A stretch of DNA of 64,000 nucleotides from Stieleria magnilauensis (GCA_007753675.1 CP036432.1:7938233-8002232); one strand, 5' to 3'; shown: positions 16,788 to 25,559, counted from the stretch's first letter. Numbers and translations are program-made. The notes: generated by a model from the sequence alone, not told the origin.

Positions 16788-17729
16788 TCAAGCCTGCAAG
16801 AATGCGCTAAAGTCCGTTTCGTCGTACACGATGAAATCGCGATAATCGGGGCTGACTTGCGATCCCTTTTTTATTCCGTCATCGTCAACAAACACGAGCG
16901 ATCGAATGGGCGGCTTGCTGTCGTCGACGTAAGGCTCCCACACCGGTGCCATTGCCGTACCGGTGTTGACCTTGTTGTCGATCAGCGCAAGAGACTTTTT
17001 CCAGCCCTCATCAAGAGGGCTGTGGACGAGGGTGTACGTCACGAGTGCCGCAGTGGTCGCACCGCCGGATAGCTGAACGCTCACCGTCGACGCTTCCACG
17101 TCCTCAATCAGCCACGTTCCGGCCGCCTTCGTGCGGTACGTGTCGTCGTTGACCTTGAATTTGCGATCGAGCATCTGTTGATAGGTAATGCTCGATTCGT
17201 ACTGCGTCAACTTGATCGTCAGAACAGGGATCCGCTCCATCACCGGTTCGGCGAACCATGCACCCGATGGCAGCGTGACCTTCTGCGGGGTCGTCGGCGT
17301 CTTGTCCTCGTAGAGCACCTTTTCGATTTCGCCGAGACTCGGCTGCTCTGCTGTCCCGAGATTCGTGATAGCCGCCGGCGGAGCCATCGGTGCGTTCTCG
17401 GCCTCCGTCTGGTTGCCGGTGAACGTCTTGTAGGAGCACTTGACTTTCCACTCGCCAAGGTGCTTCGGGTCCATCGTTGCCGTTTTGTTTCGGCAGATCA
17501 CGAACGGGATCACCTGCCCGCCGAAATAGTAGATCGACGAATTGACCGTCGGCAGCCCCGATGCCGTGATCACGTTGTACGGGTCCACGTCCGCCAGCGA
17601 ATCACCACCAGACGCCTCAACCGCCACGCGGTATTCCGTCGTCCATGTGATCGAGACGCTATCGCCCTTCCCGGCAAACGACATTTGCCGACCGGTTCGC
17701 AGTTCGTGTGGTGTGTAGGTGTACGCCAT
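16788..17729 (-). CDS. Late protein downstream of tape measure, probable distal tail component
   Basis: A 313-aa beta-rich protein with no recognised domain. Its ATG at 17729 overlaps the stop of the tape measure gene (TGATG). In siphoviruses this position usually encodes the distal tail (Dit) or tail-hub protein, so I infer a tail-hub role from context only. It has no transmembrane or signal segment. Confidence 0.5.
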   Translation of the reverse strand: MAYTYTPHELRTGRQMSFAGKGDSVSITWTTEYRVAVEASGGDSLADVDPYNVITASGLPTVNSSIYYFGGQVIPFVICRNKTATMDPKHLGEWKVKCSYKTFTGNQTEAENAPMAPPAAITNLGTAEQPSLGEIEKVLYEDKTPTTPQKVTLPSGAWFAEPVMERIPVLTIKLTQYESSITYQQMLDRKFKVNDDTYRTKAAGTWLIEDVEASTVSVQLSGGATTAALVTYTLVHSPLDEGWKKSLALIDNKVNTGTAMAPVWEPYVDDSKPPIRSLVFVDDDGIKKGSQVSPDYRDFIVYDETDFSAFLQA

Positions 17730-19723
17730 CAGACCGCTTCGGCTCCCTCCAAATTCTCAATCGCGTCTCGCGTTTGCTCTGACGCTTCCGCAATTCGCTC
17801 CGATGCTTCGGCCGTCTTCTCCGCCGCCAGCTTCTGCGCGATCAGTGCGGCCATTCGTTCCTGATGCTGTCGCAATGCTTCCTGGGCCGTCTTGTTTTGA
17901 CGCTCGGCCAGGAGTTTGTATTCTTCGCGGCTGCCCTTCGTGATCGACGGCGGCAGCTCGATCGACTTGGGCTGCGTTGCGTCGTTGAACCGGTTCGCGG
18001 CACCTTTGATTGCCTGGTCACGAACGCCAGACGTCAGTTCCATCTCGTTGATTTCTTTTAGTTCCTCGATCATCTTTTGGAACGGCGACTTGAATTGCTC
18101 CTTCAACTCGTCGGTCTTGCGGGCCAGTTCCTCAGCAGCCCGTTCGGCGGCGTTCTTTCGCTCCTCTTCCAATCGCAACTGCTCTTTCAGTGCGTCGTTT
18201 TGCTTTTGCGTTGCATCGAGCGACCGCAGTTTGTCCTCGGTCGCGCCCTTGAAGAACAATTGACGCCGCTCGTACTCGCGATTGCCGTACAGAATCCGCT
18301 GGTTCTCTTCGTCCAGCTTCATGATCATTTCTTGCACCGCACGGTTGGCCGTCACCCACCGTTTCTCCGGTGGTTCGCCCACGTTCGCCCCTGCCTCCAT
18401 CGCCGCGTTCAATCGCTCCTGGGCTTTCGTCGCGTTGTTGATCGCCTTTTCCTGGTCCACGACCCCGCCTTGCACCTTGCGGACGTTCTCCCGCATGGTT
18501 GCGAATAGATCATTGATCTTGTTGAGCGGCGTCGTGATCAGCGTCGAGAACTCCGCCAGCGGTCCCGTGACGATCGACGTAAGGTTGCGGCGAAGCCGAG
18601 AGAATGAATCTGATAGCTGATTCAGCTTGCCCTCGTTCGACTCGCCGAACTTGTCGAGAGCCCCGCCATACAGACCGGTCTTTTCCGTTAGCTGCCGAAT
18701 GATCTCAGTGACCTCTGCCGCGGCGACACCGCCGCTTCGGATCCGGTCCCGCAATCCGGCAACACTTTCCCCCGTCTGCTCGGCCATCAGTGACAGCAGC
18801 GGGAACCCAGCGTCGGCCATCTGGTTGGCTTCTTCCTGCATCAGCCGGCCATTGGACAAGACCTGGCTGTACGCCAGCGAGAGACGCTTGAACGTCTCAT
18901 CGTTGCCTTGTGCGATGTCGCCAAGTCGCTTCATCGTGTCCATCAGGTCTTCGGATGCGACCTTGGCCCCGAGCAGCCGACCGGATGCCGTAGACAACGC
19001 CTCAAACGTCAGCGGCGACTGTGCGGCCAGCCGCTCCATCTCTCGCACAAGTTTGCCGGCGGCGGCACTGCTGCCAGTAAAGACCTCCGCTTGCCGCTGG
19101 GCTTTGTCGAGTTGGAATTGGTCCCGCATCCCCTCTTGGGCCTGCCGGAACAATCCGTAGGCGGCAACAGCGGGCACGATCCGTCGCGAGAGCATCCCGA
19201 ACGCAGACGCCTGCTTCGTTACGCCATCGGTCGCCTTGCCCCGCATCCCGTCATAGATTTCCTCATTCAGTTGTCGCTGCGAGAGCGTGGCCTGAATGGT
19301 CTTGGCCCGGAGTTTTGTATGCTGATCGGTCAGGATCCGCATCGTGCGATAAAACTCAGTCGCGGCAACGTTTCCGTTCTTGAACTCCTGCTTCAGCTCC
19401 GACATCTGCCGTTCAAGTCGATCGACTTCCGGCGTATGGGATGAAACCAACGCCTTCACGCGGGCCAGACGCTCGGCGGTCTTGGGGAACTTGTTGTTGA
19501 TCGCCTCAAGTCCACGAGCGTACTCCTGAGCGCTCAGCGCACCGGTCAGGTAAACCCGGTTCAGCGCCGCCGTAGAATCCGCCGCCAGTTCGGTATCCGA
19601 TGCAGTGGAACGCATCAACCGATTGATCTTGTTGACATCCCGCTGCACCGCACGCACGCCGGCGGTAACGCCCTCGGTGTTGGCGTTGATCTTGAGCGTT
19701 AATGCGTTGAGCGTTGTTGCCAC
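17729..19723 (-). CDS. Tail tape measure protein
   Basis: A 664-aa protein that sets tail length and is ejected with the DNA in this family. Residues 1-180 and 430-664 are strongly coiled-coil and charged (KALVSSHTPEVDRLERQMSELKQ; repeats of E/K/A near the C-terminus). The centre (about 190-350) matches the tape_meas_nterm domain (GRLLGAKVASEDLMDTMKRLGDIA; ANQMADAGFPLLSLMAEQTG). It follows the frameshifted chaperone pair directly, as in lambda-like phages. Confidence 0.9.
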   Translation of the reverse strand: MATTLNALTLKINANTEGVTAGVRAVQRDVNKINRLMRSTASDTELAADSTAALNRVYLTGALSAQEYARGLEAINNKFPKTAERLARVKALVSSHTPEVDRLERQMSELKQEFKNGNVAATEFYRTMRILTDQHTKLRAKTIQATLSQRQLNEEIYDGMRGKATDGVTKQASAFGMLSRRIVPAVAAYGLFRQAQEGMRDQFQLDKAQRQAEVFTGSSAAAGKLVREMERLAAQSPLTFEALSTASGRLLGAKVASEDLMDTMKRLGDIAQGNDETFKRLSLAYSQVLSNGRLMQEEANQMADAGFPLLSLMAEQTGESVAGLRDRIRSGGVAAAEVTEIIRQLTEKTGLYGGALDKFGESNEGKLNQLSDSFSRLRRNLTSIVTGPLAEFSTLITTPLNKINDLFATMRENVRKVQGGVVDQEKAINNATKAQERLNAAMEAGANVGEPPEKRWVTANRAVQEMIMKLDEENQRILYGNREYERRQLFFKGATEDKLRSLDATQKQNDALKEQLRLEEERKNAAERAAEELARKTDELKEQFKSPFQKMIEELKEINEMELTSGVRDQAIKGAANRFNDATQPKSIELPPSITKGSREEYKLLAERQNKTAQEALRQHQERMAALIAQKLAAEKTAEASERIAEASEQTRDAIENLEGAEAV

Positions 19724-20092
19724 TTACTTGACCCGTATCTTGTCGGCCGTCGGGAACATGCCCGAAAGGGCCTTTACCGACTGATTAACCGCTTGCTTCG
19801 TTCGCTTCTTTCGCTTCGATTCCCCGATCCAGTCCGATGGCATGAACGACCCGAACTCTTGAATCTCGATCTTCTGCCCGTTCGCCGCGGCGGCCATCGA
19901 AATAGCCGCACTGGCGAGCGATGCTTGTGTTGCCGATCGGTGGAACTCAGCGCCCCACGGTTCGATCCGATAGAACGCCTGCCACAGAGCCAACTGACGC
20001 TCCGATGCTGAATCAAGCCACGCCTCGGGGTCATCGATCCCGAGAGCCAAGCACAACCGGCAAGCCAGCATCAACCGCCAGTTGTGCTTTAG
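19724..20092 (-). CDS. Tail assembly chaperone, -1 frame extension (gpT-like)
   Basis: This frame has no convincing start of its own; a TTG at 20074 is the only early candidate. It is reached by -1 slippage at GGGAAAC (20092-20098), which extends the 119-aa upstream chaperone by 122 residues to about 241 aa. The extension is helical with a Lys-rich patch (SKRKKRTK). It corresponds to the GT fusion of lambda-like phages, which loads the tape measure for tail-tube assembly. It ends 1 bp before the tape measure ATG. Confidence 0.8.
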   Translation of the reverse strand, partial: LKHNWRLMLACRLCLALGIDDPEAWLDSASERQLALWQAFYRIEPWGAEFHRSATQASLASAAISMAAAANGQKIEIQEFGSFMPSDWIGESKRKKRTKQAVNQSVKALSGMFPTADKIRVK

Positions 20093-20448
20093 TTTCCCAA
20101 CAGCCCTTCGACTTCCTTCCCTTCGTTCAGCTTGTCGATTTCGGTGATCAGTTTGACGGTGATCGATGAATCAACGTCTCCCCACACCTCCCACTCGCTC
20201 ACCTGGAACAGCGGTTCCTTGTCGTCGGGATCGACCACGCATCGGCACAGCAAATCGCACTTCTGCCGGTGCAGCTTCTTGCTATCGAATGCTCCGGTCT
20301 TTGCGTTGACCAAGATCGTTTCGTTCTCCCCCTTTTCCCGAAGGGTCAGGGATCTGATCGTGTACGTCTCGCCGCCGGCCTCGACCACTGCAAACAATCG
20401 CTTGCCGCCGCCCTGGATCTTTGCCCGCAATTCGTCTCGCTTGCTCAT
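20089..20448 (-). CDS. Tail assembly chaperone, zero frame (gpG-like)
   Basis: A 119-aa protein (MSKRDELRAKIQGGGKRLF). The order major tail protein, one small gene, this gene, tape measure is the canonical place for the siphovirus tail chaperone. The frame ends in TTG GGA AAC TAA, in which G-GGA-AAC is a textbook -1 slippery heptamer. The ATG overlaps the upstream stop (ATGA). Confidence 0.82.
   Translation of the reverse strand: MSKRDELRAKIQGGGKRLFAVVEAGGETYTIRSLTLREKGENETILVNAKTGAFDSKKLHRQKCDLLCRCVVDPDDKEPLFQVSEWEVWGDVDSSITVKLITEIDKLNEGKEVEGLLGN
20092..20098 (-). other. Programmed -1 ribosomal frameshift site (GGGAAAC)
   Basis: The heptamer G GGA AAC is in phase with the X XXY YYZ rule and sits immediately before the zero-frame stop TAA. 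The -1 frame after it stays open for 122 codons to the tape measure gene. This is the expected position for the G/GT frameshift of long-tailed phages. Confidence 0.85.
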
Positions 20449-20780
20449 TCGTCCTCGTCGTCCTCTGGTTCGTCGTCGTCTTCTTCTGGCTCATCCGGCG
20501 GTGCCGTCACTCGCTCGAACTCCTGGCCGGTCAATTCCTCAACCAGCCGCTTGACTGTCGCCTTGTCCTCGTCCGTCGCGCCTCGCACCGTGTCGAACGA
20601 GATAAATCGCGACGGGCGAAACCACGCATACCCGATTTGACGCATCCGCCCCGTGCCGTCCCAGTCGCACAATAGGACTTGCAGGTCAGGGTTGAACACG
20701 TCCTCGGTTTCACCGTCAACGAGCCGATAGCCCATCTTGATCGGCTGTAGCGCGACCTTCGTGATCTTCGCGTCACTCAT
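20445..20780 (-). CDS. Hypothetical tail-region protein (111 aa)
   Basis: A small protein between the major tail protein and the tail chaperones. It ends in a long acidic tail (EPEEDDDEPEDDEDE). No family recognised. Both ends overlap their neighbours as ATGA or share a base, so it is translated with the tail genes. Confidence 0.55.
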   Translation of the reverse strand: MSDAKITKVALQPIKMGYRLVDGETEDVFNPDLQVLLCDWDGTGRMRQIGYAWFRPSRFISFDTVRGATDEDKATVKRLVEELTGQEFERVTAPPDEPEEDDDEPEDDEDE

Positions 20781-21190
20781 TAGCTGCCCGCCGTGAATGT
20801 GGGTCCGGTTTGCCCGTCGAACTTGATCTTGGCCGATCCCATTTGGACGGCGTTGTTTTCAAAGTCCGGGTACTTCGTTCCGGTGTAGAACGCGGTGCCG
20901 GTCAGGTTGGCCGCCGTGGTCAGTCCGCCCTGCGGGTGCGTAATCACGACCGATGCCGCCGCAGCGGTGATGTCGGGCACGCCGACCTCGTCGTCAAAGA
21001 CGTACTCCACTTCGACTTCGCTCCATGCCGTCAAATCGCCCTGGATCGCCTCTTCGTTATTCGTTGACGCAAGGTCCGAGATGTCCAGCGATGGGCGGGA
21101 TAACTCCGTGCCCGTGATGCGAGTGATGTTTGCGGAGACTGCCGAGCCCCCAAATGTGATTGTGGCACCGTTGCCAGTGTTCTTTGCCAT
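20780..21190 (-). CDS. Major tail protein (tube)
   Basis: A 136-aa beta-rich protein (TITFGGSAVSANITRITG, TELSRPSLDISDLAST, SAKIKFDGQTGPTF) typical of the short siphovirus tube proteins, located one gene upstream of the tail chaperones. The size and the LDISDL motif support tube subunit identity. Shares a stop/start with the tail completion gene. Confidence 0.72.
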   Translation of the reverse strand: MAKNTGNGATITFGGSAVSANITRITGTELSRPSLDISDLASTNNEEAIQGDLTAWSEVEVEYVFDDEVGVPDITAAAASVVITHPQGGLTTAANLTGTAFYTGTKYPDFENNAVQMGSAKIKFDGQTGPTFTAGS

Positions 21191-21613
21191 CTAAACAGTC
21201 TCCCTGTATGTGATTGAATAATCAGTCGCCGTGATGTAGCGCAGTTCGTGACTGCCCTCGCTGTTTTGCTCGCTCAGGTACTCCGCCCCTGAATCGATCT
21301 CGATCGCACGAACATCGACGCCGTTGTCATCGCCTTCCCAATCGAGAATGCCCGAAAGGCGGACAAGCTCGGCCAGTGCGTTTGCGGCAACCCTCGTCGA
21401 CGCATAGCACTCGATCGCAATGCGAGCGGTTGCCAGTCCGACCTTGGGGCCGTTAATGTCGTGTTCGTGTGTGGTCGAGATGACGCGGTAAGTGATCGCC
21501 GGCAAGGTTTCGCCTTGCGCGAGTGAATCCGGGATGACGCGAGAGCCGACCTGTGCGACAACGCTTGCATCATCCAGCAGTAAATCCCGTAGCGATTGGC
21601 CAACATCAGCCAC
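21191..21613 (-). CDS. Tail completion/terminator protein (DUF3168-like)
   Basis: A 140-aa protein resembling DUF3168 (LRDLLLDDASVVAQVGSRV near the N-terminus, central ARIAIECYA strand). In this family the protein caps the tail tube and contacts the neck. It lies between the HK97-gp10-like gene and the major tail protein, the conventional order. Confidence 0.7.
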   Translation of the reverse strand: MADVGQSLRDLLLDDASVVAQVGSRVIPDSLAQGETLPAITYRVISTTHEHDINGPKVGLATARIAIECYASTRVAANALAELVRLSGILDWEGDDNGVDVRAIEIDSGAEYLSEQNSEGSHELRYITATDYSITYRETV

Positions 21614-22157
21614 GTCCCAGCGTCCTTAGTTGGTTGTCAACGTCTCGCGAAACCGCCGCCACCCATGCGGCGGCGGCTGCTTTCTTGGATTCGTCAAATG
21701 CCCGCTTGAGCACGTCTTGCTTGCGTCGTCGCTCGACCATCGTCATGTTGCCCCATAGCACATGACGCGAGAGCGTGTTCTTACTTTCGATGACGACGTG
21801 CCCAATGTTTCCATCCGGCCACGTAAAGCCGACCATCCCCACGCCAAAGCCCGCCGACCCCCGCCACAGCTTGATCTTGGTCGTTTTCCAAAGCGGTTTA
21901 TCGTTTGCCCGCCGCAGTTTCTCCTTGGCGCTTCGCTTGTCCCTGTCCGTCTTCTTACTTCGCGGCGTCAGTTCCTTCACCCGCTTCTGCACCACCCTTG
22001 CAGCGGGTCGCAAACCTTTGCCGAACGATGCGGCCTGCATCAGGCCCGGCAGCTTTTCAAGTTCTTTGTTCAATGCGGCAACCTGCATGTCCATCGCTTT
22101 GACTTGCGACTGCATGCGCTTTTGGCCTTGCTGGTTGGTTCGTGCTGCTTCGCTCAT
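21606..22157 (-). CDS. HK97 gp10-like neck/tail protein
   Basis: A 183-aa basic protein from the ATG at 22157, which overlaps the upstream stop (ATGA). An N-terminal helical segment is followed by LRPAARVVQKRVKELTPRSK, the usual hallmark of gp10-like head-tail proteins. The C-terminal helix is Ala/Lys-rich. It overlaps the tail completion gene by 8 bp. Confidence 0.68.
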   Translation of the reverse strand: MSEAARTNQQGQKRMQSQVKAMDMQVAALNKELEKLPGLMQAASFGKGLRPAARVVQKRVKELTPRSKKTDRDKRSAKEKLRRANDKPLWKTTKIKLWRGSAGFGVGMVGFTWPDGNIGHVVIESKNTLSRHVLWGNMTMVERRRKQDVLKRAFDESKKAAAAAWVAAVSRDVDNQLRTLGRG

Positions 22158-22501
22158 GCTGCCCTCGCCTTGCAATGCAACGCCAGATACCGCCGCCCAC
22201 CGTCCACCGGCTCGACCCGAGTGATCCCGTATGTCACACCGTCGTAAATGACGTTTTGCGTTGTGTCGTACCCGCTGCGGTATCGCACCTCGAACACCGC
22301 GATCACGTTTTCTTCCAGCTGCCGGCCCCGGTAAGTCGTCCCGCCGCCGGTCATCAGGTAGCGTGCCGGTTCATTCGTCAGCCGATCCGCCCACGTCGAA
22401 ACAGCCTGCCCCGCGGCGTCTCGCGTGTCCGCGTGCGACTGGACGGTGATGCGTTGCCGCATCGCTCCGACTCGGAATGATTTACCGGGACGCCAGATCA
22501 T
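22154..22501 (-). CDS. Head-tail joining/adaptor protein (SPP1 gp16-like)
   Basis: A 115-aa protein with the phage head-tail joining signature: a basic N-terminus, MRQRITVQSHADTRDAAGQAVSTW and the closing VEPVDGGRRYLALHCKA. It closes the connector below the portal. Overlapping starts link it to both neighbours. Confidence 0.72.
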   Translation of the reverse strand: MIWRPGKSFRVGAMRQRITVQSHADTRDAAGQAVSTWADRLTNEPARYLMTGGGTTYRGRQLEENVIAVFEVRYRSGYDTTQNVIYDGVTYGITRVEPVDGGRRYLALHCKARAA

Positions 22502-22683
22502 TCGTCGCCCTCGTCCATCGAGACAATCAGCTCAGTTTTGATTGACACCAATTCCCCAACCGCAATTCGCGCAGTCCATTCGCGGATCCCAAACGTCCGG
22601 CCTGTCTCTGGACACACAAGCCGCTTCGGCATCTGGATCGCGTCATTTGCTCGCTCGTCACGCCAGTCGACGTATTCCGTCAT
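22498..22683 (-). CDS. Hypothetical neck-region protein (61 aa)
   Basis: A short gene coupled at both ends by overlaps. It begins MTEYVDWRDERAND and has LVCPETGRTFGIREW, hinting at a small beta fold. No family recognised. Confidence 0.5.
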   Translation of the reverse strand: MTEYVDWRDERANDAIQMPKRLVCPETGRTFGIREWTARIAVGELVSIKTELIVSMDEGDE

Positions 22684-23285
22684 GGGTAGCTACTCCTTCC
22701 CAACTTCCGAGCGATCCGCTCATAAGCAATGTCAAAATTCGCTTCCGTTTGCCCCAGCATCATGTCGCGATCCTCGAACCATTTCGCGACCTGCAACAAG
22801 ATCGCGCGGCGGATGAATCGCGGGCACTGGCTCGCCGCGTACCCCGCCTCGAACGTGATCACGATCGCGTCCGTTTGCGTGGTGATCGACGGCCACTCTT
22901 GCTCATACTTGAGCGCTAAAAAATCCTTCTTGCGGTCCAAGTCCGCGACGGTCGTCGCGAGTGTTTCGCTACTCGACCCGTCCAAGTACGTCACCGATGT
23001 CAGCGATGTCACCGGACGCACTGGCAACCGGATTGCCCGCGAGCCGGCCGGGAAACAATCGAGCAGGTATTCGTAGGTGGACGACACACAGACATACTGC
23101 GTGTCGTGCTCCCACTGCTCGGTTGCCGCCGCGATCAGCTCGGTTAGCTGGTCATCGTGTGCCGTGTCGTCGGTCGCAATTTCAAGTTGCTTTTTTGCGT
23201 CCGCGACGCTTACCGGATAAGCCGCCGGGGCCACGGTTCTCCGCAGCCTGCCGTTGATCATTCCGGTCGTTGTCGTCGTCGACAT
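22680..23285 (-). CDS. Head-tail connector protein (gp6/gp15-like)
   Basis: A 201-aa protein of the phage connector family: YPVSVADAKKQLEI, then HDDQLTELIAAATEQWEHDT, a beta-rich middle and a C-terminal CPRFIRRAILLQVAKWFEDR helix. It sits between capsid and joining genes. The start at 23285 overlaps the upstream gene by 104 bp; ATG 23261 is an alternative. Confidence 0.75.
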   Translation of the reverse strand: MSTTTTTGMINGRLRRTVAPAAYPVSVADAKKQLEIATDDTAHDDQLTELIAAATEQWEHDTQYVCVSSTYEYLLDCFPAGSRAIRLPVRPVTSLTSVTYLDGSSSETLATTVADLDRKKDFLALKYEQEWPSITTQTDAIVITFEAGYAASQCPRFIRRAILLQVAKWFEDRDMMLGQTEANFDIAYERIARKLGRSSYP

Positions 23286-23403
23286 ACTCAGCCACCCTCA
23301 TTCGATTGACCCAGAGATCAGCAACGCCTGGGCCGTGTGAAAACACGCGACCCTTTTTCCAGCCCTGCCAATCCCTGCTCAGCCTCACACGCAAAACCGT
23401 CAT
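23182..23403 (-). CDS. Small head/neck-region protein (73 aa)
   Basis: The first 45 residues (LRVRLSRDWQGWKKGRVFS...GVADLWVNRMRVAEYV) match a pattern seen in small phage proteins next to connector genes. The C-terminal third lies within the connector gene in another frame and is very polar. A real but overlapping gene is the best reading. Confidence 0.55.
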   Translation of the reverse strand: MTVLRVRLSRDWQGWKKGRVFSHGPGVADLWVNRMRVAEYVDDDNDRNDQRQAAENRGPGGLSGKRRGRKKAT

Positions 23404-23415
23404 CGGAAACGCCCC

Positions 23416-23871
23416 CTAGACTCGGCAGACGCCACCGTCCGCCGCTTCGGTTGATGTGGTCGGGTCGCTTCGCAGTTCGCTCAAACGAGCGATGCCCGCG
23501 ATGAAACCGCCCGACGTTCCATCGCCGAACGTGGCGACGACTTTCAGATACCGCTTCGTGCCGTCCAGGTTGAGCTGGAAAACACAGGTCTGGTTGTCAT
23601 CGGTCGCGCTCGGCAGTGCGAGGGCGGTGCCGTCGATGTCGGTGCCGCCGTCAAAGGTCGCACCAGACACGTCGGTGTAACTGCCGCCGCTGGTGTCGCA
23701 CTCTTGAACCTTCAACGCCGTGACGGCGATGTCGGTTGCCCCGAGTTGCAAAACAATCTCGGCGTAGCGTGCGTCTTTCGTATCGATCGCGGTCGCAGCC
23801 GCCGACGTGTTGTCGAGGATCGCCGCCGGTGCAATGGCTACCGCGTAGGTAGCTCGCTGTGCATTGTGCAT
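23416..23871 (-). CDS. Hypothetical capsid-associated protein (151 aa)
   Basis: Ala/Thr/Asp-rich beta protein directly downstream of the major capsid gene (ARYAEIVLQLGATD, CVFQLNLDGTKRYLKVVATFGDG). Position and composition would suit a head decoration or structural protein, but I recognise no family. Confidence 0.55.
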   Translation of the reverse strand: MHNAQRATYAVAIAPAAILDNTSAAATAIDTKDARYAEIVLQLGATDIAVTALKVQECDTSGGSYTDVSGATFDGGTDIDGTALALPSATDDNQTCVFQLNLDGTKRYLKVVATFGDGTSGGFIAGIARLSELRSDPTTSTEAADGGVCRV

Positions 23872-23918
23872 TTCAAAACCTTGAAAAAAGGATCACGAAC
23901 GTTTGAAAACCAGAGCGA

Positions 23919-25352
23919 TCAGGAGCCCGGCGTTTGAAGAACCAAGATTGCCCCGGCTTCGGTTGCCGTACCGGTGCTGTGAACGTTGATGTCAAACCGC
24001 TCGGTTGCTTTGATGCCGATCTGGTCTTCGTCCCAGTAGCGTTGATCCGACAAGCTCAGCGACATCATGCGACGGTCGCCGAACTTGGCACCCATTCGCA
24101 AGTCGCCGAGCACGGCCAGTTTGGTGCTGGTCTGTGCTGTCAACGTCTTGTTGAGCACGTTCGTGAACCGAACGGGCAAACCAAGGAAGCGAGGCCCGCC
24201 GCCGTTCTCGAAGTTCGTGGTGGTGTTGCCGCCGGCCGCCATCATCAAGCGGTGCATCGAGGCGTAATAACCCTCTTTGCTGATGTACCACGTCGGGTTG
24301 ATGCCGGGGTAATCGGGCAACTGACCAACCATCGTCTCAAAGTCGCTCAGGTCGAGCGAACTGAACGCGGTGTTGCCGGTCGCTGCGGTGTAGATGCTGC
24401 CTGCCTTGGCCGCCGACAGGATGCCGGTGATGCCGTGGTAGGCGCTCGTGCTGTCACCGTTGAACCCGGCGTTGTCTTCCGCGTAGGCGAACGCCAGGGC
24501 GGATTCCTCGGCGATCTTGTCGCCCATCGAAACGAACGAATCCTCGTTCAGTTCGTCGGACATCTTGCACCAGGTCTTCCACTTGCGGGCGACCAGTTCG
24601 ATGTTTTTCCACGTTGGCGACGACTTGGTTCCGGTGTTACTGCCTTCGTTGCCGGTGGTGGTTTCAGCAACGGGATAGGCGGTCATGCCGGACACGCGAA
24701 CGGGAACGACCTTGCGATCGCTGCCCATCGGCTCAACGTCCATCGCACTGCGAATGATGCCGTAGTTTTCGACGAGCCGGATGATAGCCCGGCTCATTTC
24801 GACCGGCACGAACAATCCGCCGCCGTCGTTGTCGCCGCTGCTCAGTGCGTTGGAAAAGCCGTGCTCTTCCAGCCACTTTTTGGACGCCCGATGCCCTCGG
24901 GTTCCGTCGCCGTTTTCGCCCAAGAAATGGGCGGCGAACCATCGACCAGCGACGTAGGCGTTCTTTTCGCCCTCGTCGGAATCGTCGAAGGCTTTCAGCT
25001 TGCCGTGTAGGCGGGCCTTGGCTGGAACCGCGAAATCCTTAGGTGCGTCGACTTCGGCCGGTGCGTCCGACACGCGGACTTCGCCGCTCTTGATGCGACC
25101 CGCGAGAATCTTGGCCTGGATCTCTTGCCGTTTTTCGGCACGCTCGAGCTGCTCTTCCAGGTCGTCAATTTCGCCGGGGGCGTAGCCCTCGGTTCCTTTC
25201 TTGCCCTTGCCGACGATGGAATCAAATTCCTTTTGCTCGTCGTCGGTCAGCTCTCGCCCTTCGGCTTCGGCAAGTTCGCCGATCGCCAGGGCTGCCGCCT
25301 GCTTTTCCGCGATCTCTTCGCGGATTTCCTTTGCGTTTAGCACTCGAATCAT
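23919..25352 (-). CDS. HK97-fold major capsid protein
   Basis: A 477-aa precursor. Residues 1-110 form a charged coiled coil (delta/scaffolding domain) that the upstream ClpP-type protease should remove. The capsid core begins near 155 with GGGLFVPVEMSRAIIRLVENYGIIRS, a typical HK97 N-arm/E-loop entry, and continues through YISKEGYYASMHRLMMAAGG and a C-terminal TPGS. The gene has AGGAG 10 nt before its ATG. An intrinsic terminator lies 38 bp upstream, so capsid mRNA may need its own start or readthrough. Confidence 0.9.
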   Translation of the reverse strand: MIRVLNAKEIREEIAEKQAAALAIGELAEAEGRELTDDEQKEFDSIVGKGKKGTEGYAPGEIDDLEEQLERAEKRQEIQAKILAGRIKSGEVRVSDAPAEVDAPKDFAVPAKARLHGKLKAFDDSDEGEKNAYVAGRWFAAHFLGENGDGTRGHRASKKWLEEHGFSNALSSGDNDGGGLFVPVEMSRAIIRLVENYGIIRSAMDVEPMGSDRKVVPVRVSGMTAYPVAETTTGNEGSNTGTKSSPTWKNIELVARKWKTWCKMSDELNEDSFVSMGDKIAEESALAFAYAEDNAGFNGDSTSAYHGITGILSAAKAGSIYTAATGNTAFSSLDLSDFETMVGQLPDYPGINPTWYISKEGYYASMHRLMMAAGGNTTTNFENGGGPRFLGLPVRFTNVLNKTLTAQTSTKLAVLGDLRMGAKFGDRRMMSLSLSDQRYWDEDQIGIKATERFDINVHSTGTATEAGAILVLQTPGS

Positions 25353-25390
25353 GTGGTCGCGTCTCCTGCCGGCGGCAAGGGTTCGCGCAT

Positions 25391-25416
25391 GAAAAAAGCG
25401 GCTATGGCTTGCCGCT
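25391..25416 (-). terminator. Putative intrinsic terminator or attenuator before the capsid gene
   Basis: Stem AGCGGC/GCCGCT with an 8-nt loop, then six U on the minus strand, between the small gene at 25560 and the capsid ATG. The short stem suggests partial termination or an RNA-processing site that sets capsid expression. The rest of 25417-25559 holds no gene; it includes another small hairpin (GCGGG/CCCGC). Confidence 0.5.
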
Positions 25417-25559
25417 CGGCGCTTTGAGTCTGTTAAAAGTCAAAACGTCCGAGCAGTGAGCCACGCCGCTAATGAGTTGCGTGAGATCACAAATCGGTGA
25501 TGTCGTGTGCGGGTCTTTCTCCCGCGTGTGTCCGAATCCTAGCGAATAATCGCGAGGTG

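Larger units (their letters stand above)
9589..19545. repeat. Left copy of a 9,957-bp direct repeat
   Basis: This segment recurs at 54044-64000 with a constant offset of 44,455. Every encoded protein has the same sequence in both copies, and the regions I compared base by base (both ends, promoters, terminator) agree. The repeat is cut off only by the window end, so the true repeat is probably the whole prophage unit. Confidence 0.95.

Noticed and set aside
23934..25010. A 358-codon plus-strand open frame
   Set aside because: Mirror of the major capsid gene; such long antisense frames are common at this GC content.
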